A stretch of DNA of 64,000 bases from Chaunax sp. Z400. Taxonomy: Eukaryota > Chordata > Actinopteri > Lophiiformes > Chaunacidae. The first letter of the stretch is position 1. Each line of letters opens with the position of its first letter. The stretch covers positions 3,607,001-3,671,000 of the forward strand of contig CM075203.1 in assembly GCA_037577475.1 (NCBI GenBank), written 5' to 3'. Shown one piece after another: positions 1 through 11,600 of this stretch. The notes under the pieces were generated by a model that saw nothing but the letters and a program-made list of their open reading frames with translations, ran no database searches and was not told the DNA's origin. Position numbers and translations under genes: made by a program.

Positions 1-32
1 TGATTATTTGTTATTTATTTATTTTTTGGCAG

Positions 33-151
33 CATAACGGCCGCAACAGTGGCAGTGGAAACACCCGGGGTGGAGTGATGATCCGCAAGAGACGCCCCAA
101 CTGGATCGATGCCCCCGATGACAGCTTCTTCCTTGTCACCCGGGAGACCAG
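33..151 (+). CDS. mta3: MTA-family protein (probable mta3), penultimate coding exon, partial gene
   Basis: A pyrimidine-rich tract ending in ggcag precedes position 33, and a good donor (ag/gtaagc) follows 151. The exon reads HNGRNSGSGNTRGG, then a basic IRKRRPNWIDAPDDSFFLVTRETR block. The RKRR.NWIDAP.D.F....ETR pattern is what I recall from the C-terminal part of MTA1/MTA3, subunits of the nuclear NuRD histone-deacetylase/remodelling complex. The N-terminal BAH, ELM2, SANT and GATA-zinc-finger parts lie upstream of the window. The exon ends in phase 2 (AG/G) and joins the exon at 5116. Synteny with ppm1b, a SIX3-type gene and prkce (human 2p21) favours mta3 over mta1 or mta2. The family call is fairly firm; the paralogue rests on synteny. 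Confidence 0.72.
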
Positions 152-1019
152 GTAAGCAAAGGTGACCCTTTTCTGACCTCTGATTGGCTGACTGTGTGTG
201 TTTGTGTGTGTGTGTGTGTGTTTGAAGGGATTACAATTGATGCTGAGAACGAGGGACAAGAGGAATTGATCTGTGACAGATGAGGACAGTTAGGAGTTCT
301 TTTCTTCCCGACAGACAGTTGTGTAGTGCACACACAACAGATACAACTCAATACGTACGTGCCTAAACTCACACAGAGCCATTGAGTCTTATTGTCATTA
401 TGCACCATCTTGGGGTGTAATGGATCAAATTTAACATCAATAAAAATGGATTTTAATTGTTTATTTTAATCAGATAAAATTTGAAGGATTTAAAGACACA
501 CCACTCATTTTTTTGGCCCTAATTTAGAATATTTAGAATACTAGGATCGGCAGCGGAGGCATGCATTCTAATTTGTGCCATTTTAGTAGAGATATTTGTG
601 TTTTTTCAAGACTCCAAATTGAATCAAATAACATTCTTGACAGAAATACCAGATTTGATGATGTGGTTCAGTTCATTCTGAATTAATGGCACCGAAATAA
701 AACTATTAGTTCCTCCATAAACAGCTTTTCACAAAATGTAAAACCACCACATCCTCCAGTATTTTGTTTCCCTGGTATAGAATGGTTATAATTTCTTTTT
801 CACCTTTTAAACTGATAAATTGTAAATGTATTACAATTAGAAGAGAATGACTTAAATGCTACTACTGTCTCCATAGCCCCAAACATCCTATTACTCACAT
901 TCATAGCCTGTTTCTTCTTGCAAACACTGACCATCAGTTCACATTTTCTTACTCACATAATGGAATAAACTGTTGAGTAAACATGCATTCTGTTTTGCAC
1001 CTAGAAAATCAGCTCCTTG

Positions 1020-1021
<2 letters not shown>

Positions 1022-1070
<49 letters not shown>
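1022..1070. repeat. (CA)n microsatellite
   Basis: Uninterrupted CA dinucleotides, about 24 units, in the mta3 intron. Confidence 0.98.
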
Positions 1071-1071
<1 letters not shown>

Positions 1072-2394
1072 GTCACACGTTCTCTCTGCACACAATCAGT
1101 CAATGTTTGCATGTCTGTATGTGAGAGAGAAAGATGTTCCCCCATTAAGCCTGTGTCTAAATGAGCCATGGCACCCGGTCCTCACAGCCACCCTTCGACT
1201 GTCGGGGCTAAAATTAGAGCAGCTAACTGTTGCAGATGGGCCAGCGTGGAGCCAGGCAGGACTAGGACTCTGGTAGAAATATCATTACCACATTAACCAT
1301 AGCTGCACACATACAGATCACGCACTTAGCACCAAGAATCATGGTGGTTGTCCTTAAGAGAGACGACATCGCTCTGAATGCTGCACCGTTTGTTATATTA
1401 TGCTGTCATTCAATCTCTCTGTAGAGACAATTAATACCTCTGAATAAAAGACATTAATAGATCTGGTCTGAAAGGCTGTGGCTAATGAGAAATGATCGGA
1501 AGTTTAATTTTCTCCCTTTCTTTAGCCCAAACCAATGTGTCACAGAGCAGGGAGGAGAGGGAGATCTCTCCCATGAAAGAAAGGGAGACAGAAAGACAAG
1601 GAGGTGGCAAATGAAGACTTTATAGCAGAGGTTGATCAGGGGATTACGGAGTGTCATAAAAGCTGGTGATGAAAAACGTAGGGCTGAACAAACTATCAGA
1701 ATATTTTCCATAATCCTGCGGGAGACAGTGAAAGGCTATACCTAAGTTTGGGGCAATCCAATCCAACAGTCATCAGGGTTCATCCTCTGGGAACCATGAA
1801 TATAATTTGTGCCATTCTATCAAGTAGATGTTGAAATATTTTACTGGATGATTGACAGGTTGGACCTGCTGGTGGCCCTTCATGGGAAGGCAGGGGATCA
1901 AGAAGATAATAAGAATAAGATGTGGTACAAGAGGCAAAGTCAGGGGATCAACAAGGTGTTAAGGATTCATCCACAGGGAACGGTGAATATTTGTGGAAAA
2001 TGTCACGGCTGTCCTTTTAATAGCTACCGTGATATTTCATCCTGATTGGCATCTGCAGCTAACGTGGCTAAAAATAGTTTAAAAAAACTGCAAAAGAAAT
2101 CTCAAGTAAACACATTTATAAAGGAAGAGAGAAAATTCATTGTCAAGCACAGTTCAAATACCTTATCTTTGTTGGAAAGTAGCGATGCACACTTACTGAA
2201 GTAGTATACTTACATACATACTGTAGTCAAAGACTCATACATTCTCATTTGTGTTACATTTGGCACTATGGTTCTATGTTCTTATGTTTTCGGACCTCCC
2301 TGTCCTTCCCTGGTGCCTACATAGAAAGGCTACAGCAGGGAGAGCTGCAGCAAAATGATGTGTAGTAGATCTTATGAGGATGTCATCGTGTTCT

Positions 2395-2545
2395 CTTTGT
2401 CCAAGCATCATCGTTAGTGGCAAGAATCCTTAAAAGATTCTGGATCCAGATAATGATCCAGATCGCCACCAAAATCTAATGGATTGTTCCTTAACTCTCC
2501 AAAAAAATGTCATCCATTCATGACTTTTTGCGTAAACAAACAACC
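2395..2545 (-). repeat. Dispersed teleost repeat fragment, reverse orientation
   Basis: Read on the minus strand it contains caatccattagattttggtg followed by a gatc-tggatcat-atctggatccag block. The same words occur at 62955-63430 (+) and 37375-37510 (-), so the family is recurrent within the window. Degenerate and non-coding. Confidence 0.7.
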
Positions 2546-4489
2546 TCCTTGTCAGAAGAGAAACCCAGTGGTTGTAAATTTCTCAGATGTTTTAATTAAC
2601 AGAACGGTTTTAAAGCCACAAAAGTTAAGAGCATCCAAAGTTTCATAAAAACCAGAGACAGGAGAAAAGTCACAATTCTTCTTTCTTTCTCAATTAATCA
2701 TATTAGGACCCCTCACATTTATTTTGTGGCGCCCCAAGTTTCGGAACCACTGAAATAAACTACCTAACTTTACATAAAATATTAACAACAGTAAATTGCT
2801 GCTTATGCATCAATGCAATGGTTTTAACAATTTATTATCATCATATATAATAATTCATCAGGCACAGGAGACATGTTTCTTCAGGTCAAGTGCCTTTATT
2901 GTTGCTACTCAGAGAACATTTTGCTGATGATGCTTTTTGTGCTTTTAGTTAAGCAGCATTTTAATCGCAAGGTTTTTACTTAAAAATGGATTTGGGCAGA
3001 TAAATAAAAGCGCAAAGGAATCAGAAGGGGAAACCTTTAGGAAACAGAACGAGAGAAAATGAAATGTAAATGAGACAGCTTGATGTGTTTGAGCATGGAT
3101 TTACATGTTTGCTCACCTCCTCTCTAGGGCCAGCTGATAAGACAATCAGCAGAGCTCTAGATAATAATGCCATGCACCGAAGCTAAATCTGTTATGTTCT
3201 TCTGAATATCACATTCTGCTCTGACTCTGACAGGATGCTTTTTAATAATCAATCTCCGGCTTCTCTGTGCTCGAAAGATGCAAATGTAGATGCACGACTT
3301 ATTGCATGCACTTTGTACGCACAGGAACATAATGTGCTCATCACAAGCATTCTATTGTTTTCATCTTGTCAGCAGCAGGAATCTGGAGGGAACTGATATA
3401 AGAAAAAACCTCCTGGAAGAAAATGTGGATGAACCTGAGAGCATGCCGAGAAGGCTTTGCTGTGCATTGACGGCTGAAAAGGGATCCATGATCAATCCCC
3501 GAAACGTTGTGGTTTTGCATCCTGCATTTGTCTCCATATGAATTCCATTAGTGCTGTGTCCAACATTTGAGAGTGTGGCCCATCGTCTTTGTTTTAGTGC
3601 TGCTGGTCTCTGCGGGCTGTTAAAAGTAGACTTCTTGTCACAGCACAAAGCCCACTGCAGGCTGGAAATTACCACCGAGCTCCTTTGATAAGCATGAAAA
3701 TCCCGCAGAGATGCACCGCTCTCTCGCGTCATTACATATATACGTGTCTGAAACTCTATTACTCATGTCTAGTGAATTTCACAGTCTCTTTGAGTGATTC
3801 CTATTGAATGAGAAAACGTGGTGGTTTCTAATTTACTTTTATAGACCTGGAAACTCAGCTTGGTGCCCTTAAATTGAACTTTTCTGCCTGCATTAAATTT
3901 CTCCCTTTTCTACTTTTTTTCATCTTATATTTAGTATGCATTCATTATTGCTGGTGGGGCTTCACATTGCACACCTCATGTAAAGTTTCTTGTTAGACGT
4001 GACACAGAAAAAAGAAAACTTTAACACAGAAATTTAACACACAGCAATCACATAATTCAAAGTCCAATGGGATGTATCATTGTTGAACTGCTTGTGAATA
4101 ATAACAGACATGAGAAACTAGAATGCATGCCTCTGCTAAAACATGAACAATCAGAAAATAGTTTCCACGCTATTCCTGAATCTGCATCCGTCCCTGGATC
4201 TGTCTCAAAATGTAATCAAGTGTTCTCTGGCCCAAAATCCAACCCTACCAAAAAGATATCTTGCAGACAAAAAAACAAACAAACAAACAAACAAAAACAT
4301 ATTGGCAAGTGGCTAAGACCTAAGCTAACAAAATAATTGCCATTTTTTCTTGGGTTTAAGCTGCTAAAGTCCGTGTTTAATGGATCAAATTACTGTCTGA
4401 TGAAAATTGTCATCCAACTCTGCAGTTTATACTGGGTTTTACAATTCCCAGCTTTGCCTGATAGATGATGCATCACCTCCTCAGCACCA

Positions 4490-4615
4490 AATAGCAAACA
4501 AAGTTAGAGTCTAGCTCGTGAAAATAGTGGAGCAGTTAGCGGCTAAATTGTCAGATGTATTTTTCAGGAGTTGGTGGAGACCAAAACAGAGCTAAAAGAC
4601 TCCACAGGAAGTCGC
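4490..4615 (+). repeat. Possible dispersed teleost repeat fragment
   Basis: The wording (tagctcgtgaaaatagtgg, then aggagttggtggagaccaaa) resembles a repeat I recall from many fish introns. A related phrase, on the other strand, occurs near 16150 (ggtctccaccaactgacgg). Family not assigned. Confidence 0.4.
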
Positions 4616-5115
4616 AGTCATGATTCCAAAGCAATGGCGGTGTTGCTCTTTGTCTGCTGGATGTAAAATCAGGCCTGAACAACTTGACATGCACATAAAT
4701 ATAAGTTTAGATTTTGTGATGCTGCCTCCAAGTGGTCAGTGTCATCAGTTCATGGCACGTTTTTACAGTAATTACACTAGTAGAAAACTCCAGAACACAG
4801 TTGAGTTTCAGAGCAGAATGTATATCTAGGGAGAGGAATGGGAGTTTTGCAAAGCAATCTGGGAAATGTAGGAAATTCTCCCTCATCCCAATCTTCCTAG
4901 TCAGACTAAGTTGCCTAGTTGTCACTGAATTTCTATTTTAAGGACTTCTCACCCATATTGGATTAAAAATTCACCCTTGACTTTGGAAATAGTGATTGTC
5001 TAACTACTCTCTCCATGGTCAAGACTGAAGGTTCAATTTATTAGGAGTTTTTACTTGCTTTGCATTCGTGTATCTTCTTCTGCACTTATGTCCTGTCTTG
5101 TCTCCACCCCTCCAG

Positions 5116-5287
5116 GAGGGCCAGACGGCTGCTGTCCCGCTCCCAACTGAGGCACGCATGCCGACAGCCCTGCGAGCAGATCACCCTGCGCAGGGTCTCC
5201 CAGGGCCCACCGCAGGGGCTCGTCCTCGCCCCTCCGCACCCTCACCCCAGCCTGAGGATGCGGGGCCCCATCGTCATCCACGACTGA
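5116..5287 (+). CDS. mta3: MTA-family protein (probable mta3), terminal coding exon
   Basis: The acceptor ctccag/gagg gives a phase-matched junction with the exon ending at 151 (AG/G = Arg). The exon reads RRARRLLSRSQLRHACRQPC, continues with a proline/histidine-rich stretch, and ends RMRGPIVIHD then TGA. This parallels the MTA C-terminus as I remember it (RKIRKLLSSSETKRAARRPY ... proline-rich ... PIVIED). The final PIVI-acidic end is the clearest signature. The segment is strongly basic, fitting the nuclear C-terminal tail of MTA proteins. It is more diverged from MTA1 than a slow-evolving orthologue would be, fitting a teleost duplicate. No frameshift is visible. Confidence 0.72.
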
Positions 5288-6289
5288 TGGGACCCTCTGA
5301 CCTCCACACCCCTGCTGCATATACACTAACAAATGATCACCTATTCTCTTATTAACACTCAAAACTTTGCTTTTAGTCCTTCAAGTACAGTTATAATCCT
5401 TGACAACACTTACAAGCTATCTAACAGGATGTGATGCAATAGAAACATACACCTGACCTGACAGGAAGTGCTGCCAGTCTTTAATCCCCTGGGAATGTGT
5501 TTTTATGTGTACATACCATATTTGGGTGCATGTGACAGAGAGTGTGTATGTAATGTGTGCGGTCATGCCAACAACATATGAGAGCGGATGTGTGCAGTTT
5601 TGGGCTATTATGGATGGAAATAACGACAGAACTTTGTGTGATCTTTGTGTTGATGGTGACTTGTTGTGAAGTTTTATCAGTTTTTATGAAATTACTTTGG
5701 GTAGGGGCATGAAAGGGAAGGGAGGGGGGAGGGATTACATTTATGGCGACTGAGGTTCTTTTGGAGAAGAGGCAAATGTCCCAATGCTGACGTTAAAAAG
5801 AAAACGCATTATGCGAAGACTGAACTAGCAGTGTTTTTAAGAAACAGCTGTGTTAAATTGTGTTTTACCTGCAGTTTTCCACTCTTTAAAAAAAAAGTTT
5901 GGATCAGTGAGGTGGAGCTGATGTTGAAGAATGACATCCAGGAGGCTTTATTACACAACTTTCTATAAGTCTTCTCAAAAAGTGGTCAGTTATTAATGAC
6001 AAATCTGCAGGAAAATATAACAAGGCAAAGAAATATAGAAACAGCATAAGCCTCCCTCATGAACCAGTGTATAATATATTGTATATCTCATTACGGCACT
6101 GTAAATCTACTCATCCTATTTCTATGGCCGACTGTACCTACCTAGCCCTAACGTAGGTGCTAAAGCACTTCCTTTGCAGCAGAAAAGGGCATGGATGTGT
6201 CATTTTTACCTCAAGGCTGTGATGTACTTGGAACATTTTGAGGCAAAAGAAGAGGAGCAACTTCTCCAGCAGCCGCTATTGCATTTAAA

Positions 6290-6870
6290 CTTTAAAGGAA
6301 CAATTCACCCAAAAATGAAAAATCAGTTATATATCTACTCACCCCCATACCGATGGAAAGTCAGGTGAAGTTTCTTAACTCACGAAACATCTCTGCAGCA
6401 GTTTGCTAAACAACTGGAGCAGATGGGGACTTCTTTTAAACTTTAAAAAGAACAGCAGAAAACAAACATGAAATGACTCCATATAAGTCAGACGGTGAGA
6501 TCCCAAACTGAAGATTTCATCCTCAAAATAATAAAGTCTTTTCAGATCAGTCTGGGATCTCACGGCTTCTGGAGACTTTGGATTATGCACCACAAGCTGA
6601 ATGGAGTCATTTTATGTTCTTTTTCTGTTTTGTTTTTTTCCCAGTTTAAAACAAGTCCCCATCTTCTTCAGTTGTGAAGCTCCAGAAACATTTTGGAGAC
6701 AAAGAACCTTCACCAGACTTTCCATCAACATAGGGTGTGAGTACATAATGACTCAGGGGCCATTTACACACCAATGGTTTTACCCTAAAATGGTAAATGT
6801 TGCATTTTGGCTGTTCGTTTACACAACAACTGCGTTTTGGGGGACTGAAAATGCAGTTTTTGGGTGAACT
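6290..6870. mobile_element. Palindromic (foldback) MITE-like element in the mta3 3'UTR
   Basis: The left arm starts aaaggaacaattcacccaaa and continues through cgatggaaagtcaggtgaag and cagatggggacttc. The right arm carries the reverse complement in diverged form: aagtccccatcttc near 6652, ccttcaccagactttccatc near 6708, ending tttttgggtgaac near 6855. About 90 bp of other sequence (6760-6848) interrupts the right arm. Single-arm relatives occur at 45865-46025 and 57755-58080. No transposase is encoded, so it is non-autonomous. Confidence 0.75.
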
Positions 6871-7120
6871 TCACAGTCAGGTTTATCCTCTCCGTGTTGC
6901 GTGATGAAGCTGCCAGACGGCATTGCCTCCAGGAGTTGCCAGGTGAAGCCATCCAGCCTTCAGGTGCGTTTGATTATGCGTTTTAAATTTGGCATCGCCG
7001 CCGCATGTCTTTGAGGCGAGAGCCTCCGCTGACTGACCAGGTCACATGATTTCTTCTCTTTCATTCAGAATGTTTATGTGTTTCCTGTATGTCGTGTTGA
7101 ATTATGAATATGTTGAGAAA

Positions 7121-7126
7121 AATAAA
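7121..7126 (+). terminator. AATAAA polyadenylation signal of mta3 (probable)
   Basis: AATAAA sits 1.83 kb after the mta3 stop. An A-rich stretch follows, then a CA-A-C cleavage-like context and TG-rich sequence downstream (tgatgtccagtctcagtg). Confidence 0.45.
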
Positions 7127-7145
7127 AAAAACAACAACACGATGC

Positions 7146-9145
7146 TCATGATGTCCAGTCTCAGTGAGTCATTTCATGGTGTTATATTCTGACAGCCTGC
7201 CCTGTCTCCCAGCTGCCTCCTCTGTCTCTCTCTGTGTTGCTCTTGAGGGGGAGTATAATAGATGGTACACACTGTGGATGTGTGTGTATGTGGATGTTGT
7301 TAAGTACCCTCTCAAAATATGGCAGTTTGGCACAGTGATGAGGAATGAGGAGTTCTCTCAGAACATAGATCATGTTGAAAGAGTGCCTCAAGGCACTTTG
7401 CTCTATGAGTGCAGATGCAGCCCTTTGTTATGTTCAGAGAGGTCTTTCCTTTTCCCGATACCCTCCCATCATTGCATGCAGCTCTGCAGTCAACTGTCAT
7501 ATTTTCTATTCAGTCTGAGGGTGAAAATCAGAAAGAGGAGCAGAGTGTGAACGGCAATATTCAGCCTGACATGTTATAATTGGATTTTTCTTTAAGCAAT
7601 AGGCACATGGGACTGCAGGGGCTTTAACCTTTACATCATGTCATCTCTAATAGCTGTAATTTAATATGCTGCTCTCCACAAGATTTTGGGTCCTGTCTGC
7701 AGGGGTTTGGCGCTGGGTGATAAAGTCTGGCTCACTGTCAGTGCTTCTGTTCATCCCATATAGGTACTGGAGAGGTCAGTGGTGATCCTAGATTCTGAGG
7801 GTCCTCAGAATCAGAATCAGCTTTTACTGGCCAGGTATTTGCACACATACAAGGAATCCGACTCTGATTTTTGCATTGCACTCAATATATTTACACAGGA
7901 ATATAAAACTGGACAATAAGTTTTGTTTTTAAAAAAATGCAGGACTGCTATGTACACTTAACCCATGTTCTGTATATGAACAGAATATACAGATTTGTAA
8001 TCTGTGTATATATGTGCATTTTATACAGTGTGCAGGATTTAATTAAAGTGACAGTGCAGGATGGTGTGTACATTCTGCAGGGTTACTGGTAATGTCACTG
8101 ACTGCATGTTCATCAGAGTGATGGCCTGCAGGAAGAAACTGTTCTTGTGTCTTGTCGTTTTGGAGTGCAGTGCTCTGTAGCGCCTACAGTGTCTAGCTGT
8201 TTTACAGTAAGGGATACCCCTTTTGGGAGGATTTGTTGGCAGTGCGCTGTGTAGTACCCTTGTGGGAGGTTTAAAGGGGCTTATAGTTGTCATTGCAAAA
8301 TGTTCCACATATTCCTGGTTTTCCTCTCCGGATGATGTTCCTCTGGACTCAGATAGCTATGTCTTAGAGGACTTAGAGAATAATTTCTTCATGTCCATGA
8401 CCTGGCCATGTGCACAGGAGTAAAATAATCTTCCCCAAAATGTTGCCATACAGTTGAGAGCTGAACCAATTTTCCTCACCTTGAACTGGATTAAAAACAG
8501 CCCAAATCACAGCTGTGCCCACACACTGGGTGCCCTGGGTGCAATGATATAATAACTGATGATCTCCTTTTGTTTTTTCAAAAGGAAACAATTTTATGAT
8601 TATTCAGGTTTATTGACACTGGCGTATGCACTCTCTTGTTGGTATTGTCTGGTTGTTGGTTTTTTTAGATTCCTTAATAAGGATTAGGGTCAGCATATTC
8701 ATTTAATAAAGAAATTAGTAATTTGAAAAAAACAAACATCTGGCCTATGTTTTTACTATTTGTTATATGTGCAAATAAAGTAAAACAGAAAATGCACAAT
8801 GAAGATCAAGTGCCGGGTATATAAGTGTCATTATCATTAGTTTACACGGTTAACAGAAAACTATTGTTTTTTTCTACCGCAAAGATCTGAAACACGGACG
8901 CGTTTCCTCCTGTTGAAATAACCCATAAATCGGAGCTTTGTGAGAGGGACGTGAACGCAGCACGTAAATCGGCTTTGTGTAAGATGCCAGTTTGACCACC
9001 AGCGTTCTGGGGGTGATGCGCGCTCCATCATGCTCAACGTTACATTGATTAAAACAAATAAATGAATACAATCTAAAACAAATAAATCAAAGATACAAAC
9101 ATTTCGTAATTTCTTAAACGGATTTTCTGCCGTGTTTCCACTGAA
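7146..9145. other. Intergenic, mta3 to tRNA-Ile
   Basis: No coding exon recognised. The main content is the interspersed repeat at 7798-8310; the rest looks unique and AT-rich. Confidence 0.6.
7798..8310 (+). repeat. Interspersed repeat, probable tail of a non-LTR retrotransposon
   Basis: It begins cagaatcagaatcagctttt and has gcacacatacaaggaatcc, a degenerate middle, then gatggcctgcaggaagaaac and agtgctctgtagcgcctac. This series of phrases is one I know from abundant teleost repeats. It contains no intact reading frame. The last part (8235-8320) resembles 10175-10255. LINE origin is from memory. Confidence 0.65.
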
Positions 9146-9239
9146 GCTCCAGTGGCGCAATCGGTTAGCGCGCGGTACTTATATGACAGTATACAGCAGA
9201 GCAATGCCGAGGTTGTGAGTTCGAGCCTCACCTGGAGCA
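9146..9239 (+). tRNA. tRNA-Ile (anticodon UAU), intron-containing
   Basis: The acceptor arm GCTCCAG (9146-9152) pairs with CTGGAGC (9232-9238), with discriminator A at 9239. The D-arm region GGCGCAATCGGTTAGCGC serves as the A box. The T-arm GTGAGTTCGAGCCTCAC contains the B box GTTCGAGCC. The anticodon stem CGGTA pairs with TGCCG; the loop is C-T-TAT-A-A with anticodon TAT at 9180-9182. An intron of about 20 nt (about 9184-9203) interrupts the loop after the base 3' of the anticodon, the standard eukaryotic position. The exon sequence matches vertebrate tRNA-Ile-TAT genes, all of which carry such an intron. A T5 run at 9243-9247 ends Pol III transcription. It appears functional. Confidence 0.96.
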
Positions 9240-9242
9240 GTG

Positions 9243-9247
9243 TTTTT
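9243..9247 (+). terminator. RNA polymerase III terminator of tRNA-Ile
   Basis: TTTTT starts 4 nt after the discriminator base. Confidence 0.9.
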
Positions 9248-9904
9248 AAGAGAGACGTGAAACATCTTGTATCTCATATTAATGACGTCACAGTGTTTGC
9301 CCCTTACCAAGAAAGTACTGGTGTCTTCATGTACATCTCTAAAAGCACATTGAGTGTTTACCTCCTGTCCTGTTTACAGCTGTTTGAATGACGAAAGCAC
9401 ATTTCAGAAACATTTTTCTATTGTTGCGATCCACGTCAAATACATTAAATGAAATGTGATTTCAGGTGTGATATTCTTATTTTTCTATAGTCTCTTTTCA
9501 TTCTTGGCATCAGAAGACACTCTTAAGACAACAAAGTGGTAAAGCTGGAATGTCTTTTGTTTAAAGAGCATTTTGTAAACTTTGGAGCAACCCCAGATCG
9601 ACTGGGGGAAGGCTGCAGTTTGTTTAATGCTGCTGAAAACCCCTGATTAGCCTTTAAAAAAATATTCTCTGTTGGCCTTTAGTTTTGTTTATTTTAGCTG
9701 AGTACTTTCTCTATGTGTCATGTATACGTGTGTAAAAATGTAACTTAAAATCCTTCATCAAACGCTTGTTTTTTTTCATTATAGACAAAATGAAAACAAA
9801 CTCAAGAAAAAAAGACATTTTTATTTCATAAAAACTGAGGAAGGTATGTCCTCATGTATGATCGACAGGTGGAACTACTGCTCTGTTGTGAAACCAGCTT
9901 TTTA

Positions 9905-9918
9905 CCACTAGAGGGCGG
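9905..9918 (+). promoter_or_regulatory. CTCF-like core motif, forward
   Basis: CCACTAGAGGGCGG fits the 14-base core CCASYAGRKGGCRS at every position. It lies about 4.3 kb upstream of the ppm1b promoter. Occupancy is not known. Confidence 0.5.
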
Positions 9919-10164
9919 CACAGTTGCACTGGAAAGAGGTGTTATATTTCCCTCAATAAAAGATTGACAGGTGAGTGCTGCAGAGCAGCGTGTCACTAGT
10001 TGTACAATCATCTATTCACAAATCTTCAACCCAACCGCTCTCAGAGTTTTGCTTCAGCCTTCACACAGCGATCTTTTGTCACTGGAGACCCTGTCCATCA
10101 ACCATCCACCAAGAACCAAAGAATAACAAATACACTACAGACACTCAAATGTCTGATCGTATAT

Positions 10165-10530
10165 AATATTAAGGGTGTTAGTGGTGCACTGCATAGTGCC
10201 TTCATGGTTTAAGGGGGTTTATATAATTGTCATTTCAAAATGTCCCAGTATGGATGGGTGTTTTGGGCCTTCTCTCTCCCCCTAACATTTGCCTGCTTTG
10301 CCTCTCCTGATGGTGCATCCACGTTGCTGAGAAACACTGAGCGTGCTCAGTGGGAGAAAAGCCACATGAATTCTGATCTGACTGCTCACACTGCTGTCAC
10401 ATCAGCAGGAATCACATGACCCAAATCAGCGCTATTCACACTGTCTAGAAAAAAAACAGACCTGTGTTACATAGGAGCTAAAAAAATGGAATTTGGGCCA
10501 CTATTACCTGCAATGTGAACATAGCCTTTT
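10165..10530. repeat. Possible old DNA-transposon-type repeat
   Basis: Starts with a block resembling 8235-8320 (gtgcctt-atggtttaagggg) and ends with gcaatgtgaacatagcc, wording I recall from hAT-like fish elements. No coding capacity; assignment tentative. Confidence 0.35.
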
Positions 10531-10781
10531 AGTTAAAAACAAACAAATGATATAGATTTAGGATTGTTGTAATGATGTGACCCAGATGTCTCTGGTGCAG
10601 ATCCTCCAGGCTGAAAATGAGAGTGAAGATCAGGGCCTTGTACCTCCTGTCACCCCCCCCCGCCCTCCCTCTCTCTATCCGGCATGGGACACAATCCCAG
10701 AGTATTTAACAGCAGGGAATATGTGTGCATGTATGCATGTGTGCATGTCATTTGAGGGAATGTGCACATGTGTTATCAGTG

Positions 10782-10882
<101 letters not shown>

Positions 10883-11562
10883 AAGCTCATCCAGATCCAT
10901 GTAAACATGAGGGATCAGGTTTTGGAGTGTGTGTTTGCCACTTGTTCTCGGTGCTCCGGCTTAGACGTAACAGTTTTTTAATTTACTCTCCTCAGCTGCC
11001 TCCATAAGACGCTAAAGCCTAGCACCCCCCCTCCTCCGAAACTTCCTTCACCACCCTACACCCCACAACGCCTCCTTGTATTCCCTGCTGTCCCCCTCCT
11101 CACCCATCCCCTGAGGTGACCAGGTGGCTGAACAATCACACACGCCACCCTGACAGTAGGCTCAGCGGGCCACTTTACTCAATGAGAAGCTCGCCAGTTG
11201 GAGGAGATGCTAGTGTGTGTGTGTGTGTGAGGGATTGAGGGGAAAGGGAACAAAAGACAGAGTTTAATATTTGGGATAAGCTGTGATTGAGCATCCTGAT
11301 CAGACCAGAATGATCAAATTCTGCCAGTGATAATCCCCTATCTTGGAAAATTAAATACCGCTCTGCTGCTGTTTCTCCTCTGCTCACTCACACTGTCTAT
11401 CCATCACACAGTATTTATACAAGGTCTTAATCTGACCTGCGTCTCATAACCCTGGTTGGTTCCTTAGGGAACTGTTCTGACATCTGATGAGTTTTTCATT
11501 AATAATACACAAGTCTAATCCTGAGGGAGGAACACAAAATGACAACAGATAAGCCCTGCTGT

Positions 11563-11600
11563 ACACACACATGCACACACACACACACACACACACACAC
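11563..11600. repeat. (CA)n microsatellite, interrupted
   Basis: CA run broken once by atg. Confidence 0.95.

Larger units (their letters stand above)
152..5115 (+). other. mta3 last intron
   Basis: Intron of about 5 kb from donor gtaagc at 152 to acceptor ccag at 5115. It holds a CA microsatellite (1022-1070), a minus-strand fragment of a dispersed repeat near 2395-2545 and a possible repeat fragment near 4490-4615. I see no further exon. The rest is AT-rich unique-looking sequence. Confidence 0.7.
5288..7126 (+). other. mta3: mta3 3'UTR
   Basis: The sequence after the TGA contains no splice-like exon and runs to a clean AATAAA at 7121-7126, the first well-placed polyadenylation signal. 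It includes a guanine-run tract (5715-5733) and a palindromic interspersed element (about 6290-6870). The transcript end is inferred; an earlier site is possible. Confidence 0.5.

Noticed and set aside
3361..3732. 123-codon minus-strand frame in the mta3 intron
   Set aside because: No family resemblance or splice context; expected by chance in about 64 kb.
9283..9290. TGACGTCA next to the tRNA gene as a regulatory CRE
   Set aside because: Vertebrate tRNA genes are driven by internal boxes; a single 8-mer is not enough for a claim, so only mentioned.
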